The position numbers were made by a program, and so were the translations under genes. DNA of 64,000 nucleotides from Cycas panzhihuaensis (lineage: Eukaryota; Cycadophyta): the NCBI GenBank assembly GCA_023213395.1, contig CM041465.1, positions 169,887,741 through 169,951,740 on the forward strand, read 5' to 3'. Shown here piece by piece: positions 12,992-24,126 of the stretch (the first letter of the stretch is position 1; the number at the start of each line of letters is the position of its first letter). Below the pieces are notes generated by a model. It made no database searches and was not told the origin of the DNA. It saw only the letters and a program-made list of their open reading frames with translations.

Positions 12992-15265
12992 ATGGCTGAT
13001 AAATCATCTTAACTAGTCAAAGGACTTAGAACTATTTGTTTGAAACTCCCAAGCCTTCTAGCTTTTACCCTTTTTTATTATACTCACATTCTCGAGGAAT
13101 ACAGAAACAAGCTCCAAGATAGAGCCCTTAAAGGCATCTTTGTCAAATACCCTATGGATGAAAAGGGGTACAAGTTTTTCATACCTTCACAGTACAAAAT
13201 TATCATCACTAGAGATATTATCTTTATGGAGACTGAAGATCAATTACTTAGACTTGACTCTAATATGCTTTCATACTAATTTAATGATGCTACTAAATTT
13301 GATGTGCAGAGTTTAAAAATTAGGAGGGAAGATGCTTAACAGTTGCTCAAAATCTTGGAATCTAATAATAGAGCCCCATAGGATATAAGCTATGACTCCC
13401 AGCCAGTGTATATACATCTAGCACCATTATTTACAAACATCCAAGTTGAAAAAGGCAAAGCCATAGCAAAAGGATGATCTTTTCTAGCATCTATGGCTGG
13501 CATATCTTCTCTAGCATCGTCAACTTCCTCCGTGCCAAACATTTTACATGATCCTTTTCAGGATCAAAATGAAGACCAAGAGGCTATGGAAATGAAAACC
13601 TCATTCCTAACTCAAGGCTTTCATGCAGCCTACTAGCTACACAAGGACCTACGACCAGATGAGGTAGGGAAAATTGGCACTAAAAGTGCCCATAGAGCAA
13701 GGATGCATGAATCACTTTCCATTGAGCTTAAACTAGAAGAACTGCATCTTGCTCTTAATGAAGAGCCTCTAACGTACCAAGAAGTTATAAAGCATGTAAC
13801 TTGGAGAAATGCCATGAATGAAGAGCACTAATCTCTTATCAAGAATAATACATAGGAGTTTATTGATCTACCACTTGGAAGAAAGGTAGTTCAAAATAAA
13901 TGGGTGTTCAAAAACAAGTATAGATCAAATGGAACCCTAGAAAAACATAAGATGAGGTTGGTAGCAAAAGGATTCATGTAAAGGGAAGGCATAGACTATA
14001 CTAAAATCTTTACTCCTATAACCAAGTGGCCTACAATCAGAACTCTTATAGCTTTAGCTACTCAACAAAGTTGGAAAATCCACCAACTCGATGTTAAGAC
14101 TGCATTTCTCAATAGAGACCTTAAAGAGAAAATTTACATGGCTTAGAAAGAAGGATACAAGATTGTCAGTTAGGAGCATAAGGTTTATAGGCTCAAAAAG
14201 TCCTTGTATGACCTAAAACAAACCCCTTGTGCTTAGTTTACCAAGTTGTTTGAAAGAATGCAGTAACTTAGATATGAGGTTTATGACTATCAAGATATTG
14301 GTGCAATATTATTCATTAAGTGCCTAAATGCTAAAGTCACTTACCTCTTAATCTTTGTGGATGATATGCTAATAACATGGAATAGTAAACAGGTAATCAG
14401 CTAAATGAAGAAGGACCTTACTAAAACTTTTGAATTGTCTAACCTTAGGTTGATGAAATATTACTTGGGAATTGAAGTAACTCAAAAGAATGGAAAAATA
14501 TTTCTCTCCTAAGAAAAATATATCAATGATCTTCTCACAAAGTTTTAGTTGGAAGGTGCTCAAATAGTGGCTACACCTATGGAACCTAATGCTAAACTCT
14601 CAGCTGATGGTGATACTAGGGAGGTAGATTCAACACTCTACAGACAACTTATAGGTAGTCTTATCTATACTACCAACACAAGGCCAGATATTGTACACTC
14701 TATCGATATTCTTGTAAGATTCATGACAAATCCTAAGAAGAATCACTGACAAGTTACAATACGAGTGTTGAGGTACCTAAAGACAACTAGCAAATATGGT
14801 CTATTGTATGAGCCCAATGTAGAATTTAAACTTTATGCATACATAGACTTAGATTTTTCCAGAGATAAATACACAAAAAGATCTACATCTAGGTATGTAA
14901 CATTTCTTAGAATAGCACCAATATCATGGAGATCTAGATGGCAGAAGATAGTTGTAAACTCAACTACTGAAGTTGAATATATTACTATTTATGAGACAAG
15001 TAAGGACGTGATATGACTTAGAAAATTGTTGAATACATTAAATGCCACCCAAACAAGTTCTACTAGCTTACATGTAGATAATCAATCTATAATACAAATG
15101 GCTAAAAATCCTATATTTCATGATCATACCAAATATGTAAGTACAAAAGTCCATAGGATTAGAGAACTAGTTCATGATGGCATAATTCAACTAGAGTACT
15201 GCCCCACAACAAATCAAGTGGCCAATATATTCACCAAACCATTGAAGAGGTTGAAGTTTAAATAG
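12992..15265 (+). pseudogene. Copia H pol: integrase tail, RT and RNase H
   Basis: A single reading frame runs from 12992 to 15265, broken only by stop codons. It holds the integrase C-terminal block (LQDRALKGIFVKYP, ITRDIIFME, 13040-13280), then reverse transcriptase (QNKWVFKNKYRSNG, QLDVKTAFLN, LIFVDDMLIT with intact Asp-Asp, YYLGIEV) and RNase H (TRPDIVHSI, VLRYLKTTSKYGLLY, STTEVEY, CPTTNQVANIFTKPL). Stops lie mainly where the copia family has Gln or Trp, for example FM-stop-REGIDY, MA-stop-KEGYK and TPCA-stop-FTKL. No net frameshift was seen over about 2.2 kb, so decay was by point change. The integrase catalytic core is deleted. Confidence 0.9.
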
Positions 15266-15668
15266 TTCTGAAAGCAACTTAGCCTTAGGGCCTCCATCTC
15301 TAATTGATTAAAGGAGATGATAATTAGACCATCATACTCTATCTCATTTATGAAAACCTCTTATGGGCAAGAAAGGATAAGGGTTGTATCATTTTGGAAA
15401 ATAAAAAACTATAAAAACTTGAAAGGGCATGGGGGATGACCAAATGGTATATGGAGACTTAATAGATTTTAACTACAAAATTCATTGTACTGATTGGATA
15501 TCATTTAAAGAGTCATCTGATCCAGGTTAGTAGATTAGAAAATCTATGGGTTTTCTTCCTCTTAAGGGTTTTCCACAAAAGTGTCATAGTAGTTTACTTT
15601 ATAAGAGGCTCAAATGAAGACCTCATAGGATAGAATAAAATGAACTTCTACCATTAAGGAGAAGATTG

Positions 15669-15928
15669 AAAAGGGTTAATGTTACAAGGTCATTACATTA
15701 GTTGATTATTTCTAAAAAGAGTCTTAAGTAAACTTTAAATTAGATCACTTAAGTGAAATGCACTTTCATGTGCATTATATGTAATTTCATTTCACCTAAC
15801 TCTAATGCTCCCCCTCTCAATATAAAAGTAAAATCTCAAGCTCCATCTCTTTCTCTCAAGTCTCTCTTGCTCCCATGTTTGCCTTTTTGTTTAGTGTATA
15901 GAGATGAAGGATAGATCCACTCTTTTTA
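15669..15928 (+). repeat. 3' LTR of copia H
   Basis: 260 bp, aligned to 11946-12243 with one internal deletion. It ends TA where the 5' copy ends CA. The purine-rich primer tract lies directly upstream (about 15655-15668). Confidence 0.9.
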
Positions 15929-16749
15929 CTATCTTCCTCATGCATCAATATTGAAGCCACATTCTTTAGTATCATAGTTTCTTATCTTTCATATCTAGTA
16001 ATACATTCTTAATGGTACATAACAATCTAGACATTCAACCTTTGTATTGATTTTGATTCACAGTTGATATACCATATATGGAATTATGACTTTACAAGTA
16101 CTATTGTTTATGATGTCAAATTGCTTATTATATATACTAAGTCCTCATCTAATATGCCAATGAAAAAGGTTAGTTCCCTTGGTTCCTCCTATTCTAGGAA
16201 TTCCATCTAATGTCATGCATCTATCTTATCTTCTATTTCTAAGATCATTGCTTAGCCTAACTCCTATTGATATGATGTAGGTGGAATGGAATAAAGCCTT
16301 CTTCAATATTTTGGCAATAGACCTTCTAAAAACCATCATTTTTATAGCTCATCAATTACCTAACTTTATATTTTCCTTAGTAACATCTTTAGCTTAGTAC
16401 TATAACTTTAAATTACCTTCTTAGATTCTTATTTTAAATTATACCACCACACTATCATCATATAATAGTCAATATTCTTTTATCAATATTTTTGTTAATG
16501 TCTTCTAATCCTTTAATTAGTCATCCTTGAATTATCTATACCAATCATTTACCACATTATATAGTGTTACTATAAATTCCTTTAGCCAAGAGGTATTGTT
16601 TCACTCTCTATTTATGATCCATAGTATTTCACACACATTATAATGACAGGTTAAATATTAATCCACTCCTTCACTAAAAGTTAGATTTTTTTTTATCACC
16701 ATTTTGTGTAGTTATTCTATTGGGTTATGATCCTTTCTGATAAAGGTTA
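15929..16749. other. Unassigned A+T-rich host DNA right of copia H
   Basis: The continuation of the stretch before 11945. Minus-strand translation of about 16430-16750 gives blocks such as SWLKEFIVTLYNVVNDWY that vaguely resemble gag capsid sequence, but this is too weak to call. No other feature was recognised. Confidence 0.35.
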
Positions 16750-18364
16750 TGTTATGCACAATTCAATTTGTCAACTCTTTATCCCCTACCCTTAACCTTG
16801 GATTCTCACTTTTAATCACTAGTTTTTGTCACAAATTATGATAGGGTGGGCCCTTATTTCTTTCTAGATCAGCAATAATACTAGATGATAAGTAGATTTT
16901 CTTTGGATTAGTTCGAGGAAGAACAATGAGAGAAAAATTAGCATCATGTGTATACAGGCCATGGTGTATCATAGATGTATATATTAAGATCATGTATTAA
17001 GACACATCATGATATAACCATATACATGAGAACACAACAATTGATAAAGAATCATTTATGAAGAGTGACATATATTATGATATAAATCTAAGATATTTAT
17101 ATGTGATATACTAATCAACTATCACCTATTATATTAAATGCGATCCAAGAGCAAGGACAAAGGCTAATGTCAATTTATTATATGATCATCTTGAATGAGT
17201 CCCACATCTACATCTAAAATAAAGATCCATAATATAAACTTCACACTTAATCTTTAATTTCAACCTACCATATGATACACCCTTCTCTTGCCATCAACTC
17301 ACTTAAATGCACTTATACTCGTGAAATTTTATACAATGATGTTATGGACCTTATTTATAAGTTGAGAGGACACCTAATTCTTAATGATTACACAAGAGCA
17401 CTTTAAGGGGTTTCACAGTTAAAAGACTAAATTAGTTGATTGATAAACAATTGATGATGAATGTTATATTTAAGAGCCTATTTATATGTGCATAATAAAG
17501 CCCTTTCATAAATAGTGATAACCATTCAAAGGTACCATTACACTTAATGATTAATTAATCAACTAGATTTTAAGGAGGGTCATAACAATTCCTCCTTCTT
17601 AGTACATTTCACCCATGAAACATGATCAAATATTGGTAGTCTTTAAAATGAATGTTCTAATTTGTGTGATGCTGTGTTGAAATTTTATCTCGATAAAGAT
17701 GTGTTCCCTTATAGGTTTGAACATTCATTGAGTTTGTTTCCACTAGGAGATTACTTAGATATTACAAGATTTTATTGGAAAATGTTTCTATTTGAAGACT
17801 TTGGTAATATTTTTCATGAGCTCTTATATTTTGAGAATGCTTCCTAGTTTCTTCATCCATATACTTATGTGATATTACTTCAGTTTTTCTTATGTTTTTA
17901 TTGGAAACATGAAGGTTCTTCATTCCTTAAATCTTATGAATAGCTTATCTAGATTCATTTTAAAAGTTCCAAGTGTACTAAGCCATTGACTACCTAAAAT
18001 AAAATCTATACCTCCCACATCAATGACTTAAAAATTTTTGGTAATGTTGACATTACTTATAATGCAACTAAGGTTTTTCACCAAACCTTGGCCTGATATT
18101 ACCTATCTTCCTATAGCACTTACTTGGAAACAAGGAGTCCTTAATAGAAATAATTTCAACTATTGAGCATAATTTTTATCAATAAAATTATGAATTTTGC
18201 ATATATCTACTAAGATTATAATAGCTTGACTTTTAATCCTTGTAGTTTTAATGTATTAGATTGAGTGAAATTACTCATAGACGATAATAATATTTTTAGA
18301 TTATCAACCTCGAGATTGTAGTAACTTCTCTAATGCTAATAATTGTGACAATCTCCTTGGTTAT
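16750..18364 (-). mobile_element. Element G: minus-strand Ty3/gypsy relic, 3' end
   Basis: Reading leftwards from 18310: aspartic protease, protease-RT linker, purine tract (AAGAAGGAGGAAT, 17601-17589) and a 3' LTR (17587-16750; ends TGTTATG...CATAACA). RT, RNase H and integrase are missing between linker and purine tract, so this is an internally deleted copy. Gypsy element C is inserted at 18365 and cuts off the 5' part. The left LTR edge is inferred from inverted ends only. Confidence 0.6.
17660..18310 (-). pseudogene. Gypsy aspartic protease and linker relic
   Basis: The minus strand reads ILVDICKIHNFID (family: LVDSGSTHNFI), then VISGQGLVKNL and VGGIDFILGSQWLSTLG, the classic Ty3/gypsy retropepsin with its FILG flap block. 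The catalytic DSG triad is DIC here, so it is inactive. Further left, traces of the linker preceding RT appear (FPIKSCNI, MFKPIREHIFIEIKF; family: LPPxRxxDH ... VRPYRYPHxQKxEI). Several stops interrupt it. The RT that should follow is gone. Confidence 0.75.
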
Positions 18365-18885
18365 TGTTTCCCAGCTATCAAGAATGGACATAGACGGGTC
18401 AACTCAGGTAAGTACAGGTGTTCTTCTATCCCTCACCTCCATCAATTCTACTAAAGGTGGATTGAAGCATTTCATTTATATTACAAGACTACTTGGTTCA
18501 TTGAGTGATCATTAGGCATCCGCCACTTGATCATATTACATTATACCATTTCAGCCTATGACGATCTAGGGATATGGATTCCATGGCACCCCACAGCCCT
18601 CCTCCACATCTCCATATTATCCTAAGCACTAATTGACCCCCATGGCCTAGCCACCATCCCATTGACATGCCTCAACCTCTAGCACCTCGCCTAAGCATGG
18701 TGGGTGTTTTCTTCATCTATCCACCAACTTTTTGGGAGCTTCTTGCCTTTAGTACTCCACCTAGTATAGGTTTCTTAGGTCTTAGGACTGTCTCCTACCA
18801 CCTAAACAGTGTGTCATACCCCTTAGGCCTAAAGCATCCCCCTTTTTCTAAGCTCCCAAGCTTCCTTTTGGTATGCTTCTACTGC

Positions 18886-18940
18886 ACCGCGATAAAGATT
18901 GCAGTACTACTGCAAACTTTGTGGTACTGTAAAGTTTACC
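18886..18940 (+). repeat. GGTACC-type palindrome, LTR of C
   Basis: Imperfect inverted repeats around GCAGTACTACTGC and AAACTTTGTGGTACTGTAAAGTTT. This is the C copy of a motif found in all LTRs and antisense introns of this element family. Confidence 0.5.
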
Positions 18941-21093
18941 ATAGGGTGATTGTTATATTTTATTTTTTAAAATCTTCCATGGCTAATTTCATATTTATTA
19001 CAAAATCTCCATGTGGTAGAGACGTATTCCTAGCCCAAGATAAATCCTAATCACTCGATTAAGCTAGGGTTAGGTTTAAAACCCAAAAATACCCTTATTT
19101 CTTCCTCCTCCACTCTAAAAAAACTCTCTCTCTCTCTCACTAATTATTCACAGCTTCCTACAAAAATACCCTGCAACATCTGATGCATCAACCTTTCAGC
19201 TTGAGATCAGCCCTTTACAGCTCCATATCCATAATAGTAGGCCTACAATAAGGTTGCCTTAGGAAGGACACACTACAAGCTCGTTACCAAGCACATGTAT
19301 CCCTCTTTAGTCAAGTCTCATCTTCAGATTACAACCTCCATAGGGTTTCCCCTATAAACCCTACAGGGTTGGCCTTCTTCCCTCTATTCTTAGGTAGATC
19401 TACCCCCGATCTACCTACAATAGGTATTCCTTCCCCTCTACTTTGTTTTGCTTCCTTTAAATTGTTGAAAAGTGGTTTGAATATCTTGCACAATACCTAT
19501 TTTTCTTGATTTTCTTACTGTACATAGGAGGCAAACCCTCCTTTTCTTGTCTACTTATCATTCCTTCTAGCTCTTCTCTAGTTTCCCCATGGAGATAGTG
19601 GGGAAGAGGTCATAAAGGGAGAGTGAAAGGAGCAAAGGTAGGTTCTGTACCCAGTGAGCCTTCTCCTCAAGGGCAACCCCCTTCTCCCCCTTCCTCTTCC
19701 TCCTCTATGCTTCCCTTGGGTTTCCAAAGGGCTTCTAGAAGAGGGGTCATCGATGAAAGCAGTGTATGCAGCCTATTGTTGTACTTGCTCTCAAAATTAT
19801 AGGCCTTACATGAGTAGGCATTGCAATCCTGAATCAAACCCTACCCATCACTTGGTGTTAGGTTAGTTAGAGGTTGCAAAAGTTACACTTCGCAACCTTT
19901 GCAACACTGACAATATTTACAACTTTGTTATGACCTGTCACTCACATCTCAATCTTTTTCTACACCTTTCTTACTTGTTGTATTTGTGCTTGGGCAGTGT
20001 GGAGAGTTCTAGTCTTGGAAGGTTAGCCATTCTAAGGCTAACCGCCCCCTTCCTTCTTCTTATCTTTTCTTACATAAAAGGAGATTAAAAGTTGGTTTTA
20101 GATGCAAAAGTTTCTTTTGGTTAAGATAACTTGCATTGTGTTATTTTATATATTGCATATACATATACACCTTATGTCCTAGAAGCCCCATGGAAAGGGA
20201 AAACATTACTTGGTTGCAAGTTCTCATTTTGCCATGTGTGGAGAAGGAGAAAGACGCTTCCACCTAGGTACATCCTTATCTTTCTTCTTAGTATTTCACT
20301 TGAGTCTTTTGCATAGCTTTCTCTTCTTTTTTCCTTTCCATTTTTCCTTTCAATTTAAGGAAGGTAAGGAAGCCCCTCTATCCTCATTCACTTGCATCAC
20401 CACACCACACCATCCACGTTTAGGAATAGTAAGAGGAAGGAAATTACGACAAAGGGAATATCACTCCTTTAACTGCATGATTTTATGGGTACACTCCTCA
20501 CTCACTTTTGGTCTAACTCCTCTTGCTTTATTTTATTAGCCCGCATGCATCACATATGAAAGAAAAGAAAAAAGAAAGAGAACTTGCATACATTACCTGC
20601 ATATATTTAGTTTGCTTGCCTATTTGAAAAGTGCACTAGATAGGGGACATACTCGTTACATACATATTTATTGCACATTCTTCTTAGGCTTGCATTCCTT
20701 ACATGCACCTTATATCACTTACAATTACTTTGTTAGTTCCTTTCCCTTTTTGTATTTGAAAGTTAAGGAGAGTAAGGGCATGCATGAGTGAGTAAACAAG
20801 TATTTTATTTCTTATTTATAATTTGTTATTTTCCTTCTTCCCAAAAAGAACCCCCTTTTTCATGCAAGAATACTACACCATATTCACACCCTCATCATCA
20901 TCCATATCGCATAGCCACTCATATGCAAAAGAGTTGAGACTCTTTCCACCATCATTTCATGTCCTTGAGGTCATCTTAGGCATAGTGCCCTAAGGACAAG
21001 CCCTCTTCAAGGCCAATTCCCTTTTTTAATCTTTGTCATAGCTAGGTAACCTTAGCGATTCCTTCAGGTTGGTCACCCACTCATAGATTAGTC

Positions 21094-21098
21094 ATCTC
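21094..21098. other. TSD of element D (left copy)
   Basis: ATCTC, repeated exactly at 42379-42383 across element D. Confidence 0.85.
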
Positions 21099-21249
21099 TA
21101 TTAGAAATCAACCTACACAAACAATCTTCTCAAACAGAACAAAACACACCTCCACAGGATCAACGGTACCCTTAAGGTACCTCCATTGTATTAAGAAAAA
21201 TCATTACAACAACATTATAATATGATACATAAAATTGTATATTTATAAT
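21099..21249 (-). repeat. 3' LTR of D, outer part
   Basis: Matches the start of the LTR at 42168 (TGTTGGAAATC, here TATTAGAAATC). It contains GGTACCCTTAAGGTACC, a near-perfect palindrome. It breaks at 21249 where A begins and resumes at 38089. Confidence 0.85.
21245..21249. other. TSD of element A (left copy)
   Basis: ATAAT, repeated at 38084-38088. The uninterrupted D LTR at 42168-42378 has this ATAAT only once, followed by ATAAG, which confirms A's insertion point. Confidence 0.9.
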
Positions 21250-21707
21250 TATTTCCCAGCTTTCAGGAATGGATACGGAACTATCGACTCAGGTAAGTGT
21301 AGGTACGCTTCTCACCTTATCATCGCTTTCTTTTGAGATGGGTGTTTACTTGCATGTTTGTATGTTGTGACTCTGTAGATGATTTTATCTTTGTCTACAC
21401 TTATTCAGCCTATGACGACTATAGCGGGGGCACATTCCCAGCGAGTGTGGCACCCTGGTGGCCATTCCACTTCCCGCATTCTGCTCTACTCACTCCAAGA
21501 TCCACTTGGCTTGCGCCACCTCCACCTGTGTGATGACCCGTCATTGTTTAGTTGACTTGCCACATCGTTTCAATCTTATTTTTGCTCTTCTGGACTTGTT
21601 TGTTAGCTTGTTTGCCCTCAGGTAGGTGTCTCAGCCCTCTATTAGCCTCTTTTATCATTGGCCCACAGCCTAGGCTAGCTGTCTGGGCCAATTTTAGCCC
21701 TTGGTTA

Positions 21708-21750
21708 TGTACCGTCGTAAATTCTATGGTACCGCAGATTTTACGGCGGG
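21708..21750 (+). repeat. GGTACC-type palindrome, 5' LTR of A
   Basis: Inverted arms CCGTCGTAAA and TTTTACGGCGG surround TGGTACCGC. It lies in the LTR region upstream of the TATA box. Confidence 0.6.
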
Positions 21751-21880
21751 ATGATTGTCCAAGTTTATTTTTTAAAAACTAACGTGGCAATTTCGCATTT
21801 ATTACAAAACTACCACATGTCTCGCGACTTGACTCACTGCCAGTTGTGCCCTAATCGCTTGCTTTAGGGTTTGGGTTGGG

Positions 21881-21888
21881 TATTTAAG
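21881..21888 (+). promoter_or_regulatory. Probable LTR TATA box (A)
   Basis: TATTTAAG, conserved in the 3' LTR at 36014-36021. In the LTRs of B a TATAAG stands at the corresponding place (45326, 59518). Confidence 0.5.
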
Positions 21889-23955
21889 TCCTCTCTAACT
21901 CACTTTTAGGATCTTTTGTTCATTTTTTTTAGATTACTCCTTAAGGAAAATGCCTTGTGCTCTGCTATTCTCTACTGCTCTATTGTTGCTACAAGACCTG
22001 TACCTCTCCTCTAGTGCCCAACTCTCCTTTGGTACAGCTAGGACATCTTCCCAGCCCTTCACACGCCTTGGAGAGGGCCCCTTTGGAGAGATCTCAGTGG
22101 ATTCTTGCTCAGGCATCCATCAAGCATCCTAAAAGTGCAGGTGTTTCCTCCAACTCCATTAGCAGGGTTCCAAACCTACTATTCCATAGCTCTTGGGCTG
22201 ATTTCTCAACCTTCTTTTAGCAGCCCTTGACTGAGGTAAGAGCCTCCACTCCTTTTCTCACGTATCCATTAGTTTAAGCTACTTTCTTGTTCCATTGATG
22301 CCCTATTTTGCTTATCTTCTTGCTTGGGTCTTTGGAGATTGCTTTTCCTTTGTTTTAGACTGTCTTACTCCTGCCATTAGTGCCTCCTTGCCTACGTTTA
22401 TTGCTAAGGCAGTGGCAAAGAAGGGTTGCATAGGGTTTGGGTGAGAGCTGGGTGGATTCTGCACCACCTTCCACGCTCTTCAAGTGGCTCTTTGCCCCCC
22501 AAACCTTCCCTTTTGCCCCGTGTTGTCCTTGGCGATCAAACAAGGGTTTGTTAGGCCATCTTTAGCCGCTGAAATCAGCGCTTTCATACATTACAACACT
22601 GGTTTGAGGGCTTGTGCCTTGATCCGGGCAACTCACGTAAGTCCCGGCTACTTGTCCTTTGCCTAACTCCTTTCTTGGCAACCTGGTTTGCTCTCCATAG
22701 CACCCCGGCTTGCTGTAGGTCCTCTTTGGCTCTTTTCAACTCTCTTTGCCTCTATTTCTAGCCCTCTTGCATAGCCCTACCCTCGCTACCTTGTGGCTTT
22801 TAGGGGCAGGTGGGGTTGTTCCTTGCGGGAGGTGGGCCACTCCGAGGCTTACCAGTTACTCTCTGTCTACTTTGGTTGTTTTTTCGTTACAGTATATCAT
22901 CATTATATCGACACTAACATACACGTATTTAAGTTTATATTTTCTTTGTATGTACATGTATTATTAGGATCTTTCCATTATATGCTAGCACCCTTTCTCT
23001 GGGAAGGGGGGATTATCATTTACTTGCAGGTATTTAGAAGGCGCAAAGGATCTGTTCCTCCTTCTTCCTTTGCGAGTAAGTGCTCCCATTTATGGTTTGC
23101 TTTCATACTTTATTTATTGCTAGCATTTTGTTCCTTTCTTTCCCTTGCTTGGTACTTTAGTACTTCTTTTGAGGAAGGTAAGGGAGCCCCACGTTCTGAT
23201 CTACCGCGACTCTTCACGTTCGTCGTGCCTTGTGGAGTAACTTCGAGTGCCTCTTAGGAGCATCACCATTTTGAAGCGCTTCCACTCCAGGTACATGCTC
23301 TCACCCCACTTCCTCACTTTTTCCTTTTGAGTTCTTTTACATAGTAGTAATTAGCTCATCGGAAAGAGAAGAGAAATCCACCTTTGTCTTAATTCATACT
23401 TTGTTTACTTTATCGCTTGCTTTTTATTTTGCTATAGGAAAAGGTCTTAGGAAACCTTCCTTCTCGCCTTTTCCCCCCTTTTGCCATGCAAACTTCCCTC
23501 TCACCTCATTACTTATTTACTTAGTTAGTTTGCTCACACATATCATAACCTCTTTTCTTTGGTTATTCCTTTTATGTTCTCTCGGTTCTCCGCTTAGCTA
23601 GATAACTGAGGTGACCCCATCCGTAGGCCATCTACTTTCCTACCTTTTCTTGTTTCCCGTTGCTTTAGGATAACCCTCAAAGGGTTCTCTCCTTCCCCTT
23701 CCGTCCATCCAAGGATGGGAGGATCCTTCCCTTAGGTCAACCCAGGCTAACCCTACACCTCTTCTCCTCTTATTCGATGTAGGAGAACCACTTCCCGGTA
23801 GCTATATTCCATTTGCAGGTCCCGAACTCACGCTCTGGCACACGGGGTGCCCTGCGTGGTATTTGCCCTACTTATAGGTCTTTTCTCAATTATACCATCG
23901 ACCGCTCATACCATTCCTACTTAGTTAGGTAGCTATCCCGTAGACGCGCATCCAC

Positions 23956-23975
23956 TGGCAACCATACTGGGGACC
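23956..23975 (+). other. Primer-binding site of A
   Basis: TGGCAACCATACTGGGGACC begins two bases after the LTR end. B has TGGTGACCATACTGGGG at the same place and C has TGGCGACC. The matching tRNA was not identified. Confidence 0.6.
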
Positions 23976-24126
23976 AGCCAGTAAGGGAGCTAGTTTCTGC
24001 TCTCTTCCTTTGGTTTTGCTACCTCTTTGTGGTCCATTTTCCTACTTCGATCTCTTCATTGGGCAATCCCCAATGCATGTGCCTTTATCACCCTTTCCTT
24101 TTCCTAACATTGTTGGATGACCTTGC

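Larger units (their letters stand above)
11946..15928 (+). mobile_element. Element H: Ty1/copia with both LTRs, internally deleted
   Basis: Two matching LTRs (11946-12243 and 15669-15928) begin TGAAAAGGGTTAATG. A primer site (TGGTATCAAAAC, 12246-12257) follows the left LTR and a purine tract (AAGGAGAAGAT) precedes the right one. The flanks are CAATC (11941-11945) and CTATC (15929-15933), a TSD with one change. At 3983 bp it is shorter than usual autonomous copia elements, because gag, protease and most of integrase are missing. Confidence 0.9.
18365..21098 (+). repeat. 5' LTR of element C, left part
   Basis: It starts TGTTTCCCAGCTATCAAG, matching the LTR starts of A and B. A probable TATA-like run lies at 19075-19080, and a CT microsatellite at about 19126-19138. 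It is split after 21098 by element D; the remainder is 42384-42765, for a total of about 3.1 kb. Open frames inside are not supported as genes. Confidence 0.8.
21250..23954 (+). repeat. 5' LTR of A
   Basis: 2705 bp. The start is TATTTCCC (TG changed to TA) and the end is GCGCATCCA. A TATA-like box (TATTTAAG) sits at 21881-21888, about 150 bp after the GGTACC palindrome, so transcription probably starts near 21915. Open frames of up to 154 codons recur in both LTRs simply because the LTRs are copies. Confidence 0.92.

Noticed and set aside
22793-23257. 154-codon frame in the 5' LTR of A, repeated at 36923-37387
   Set aside because: It recurs only because the LTRs are copies of one another. 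There is no recognisable domain, and B's LTR has no equivalent open frame of this length.
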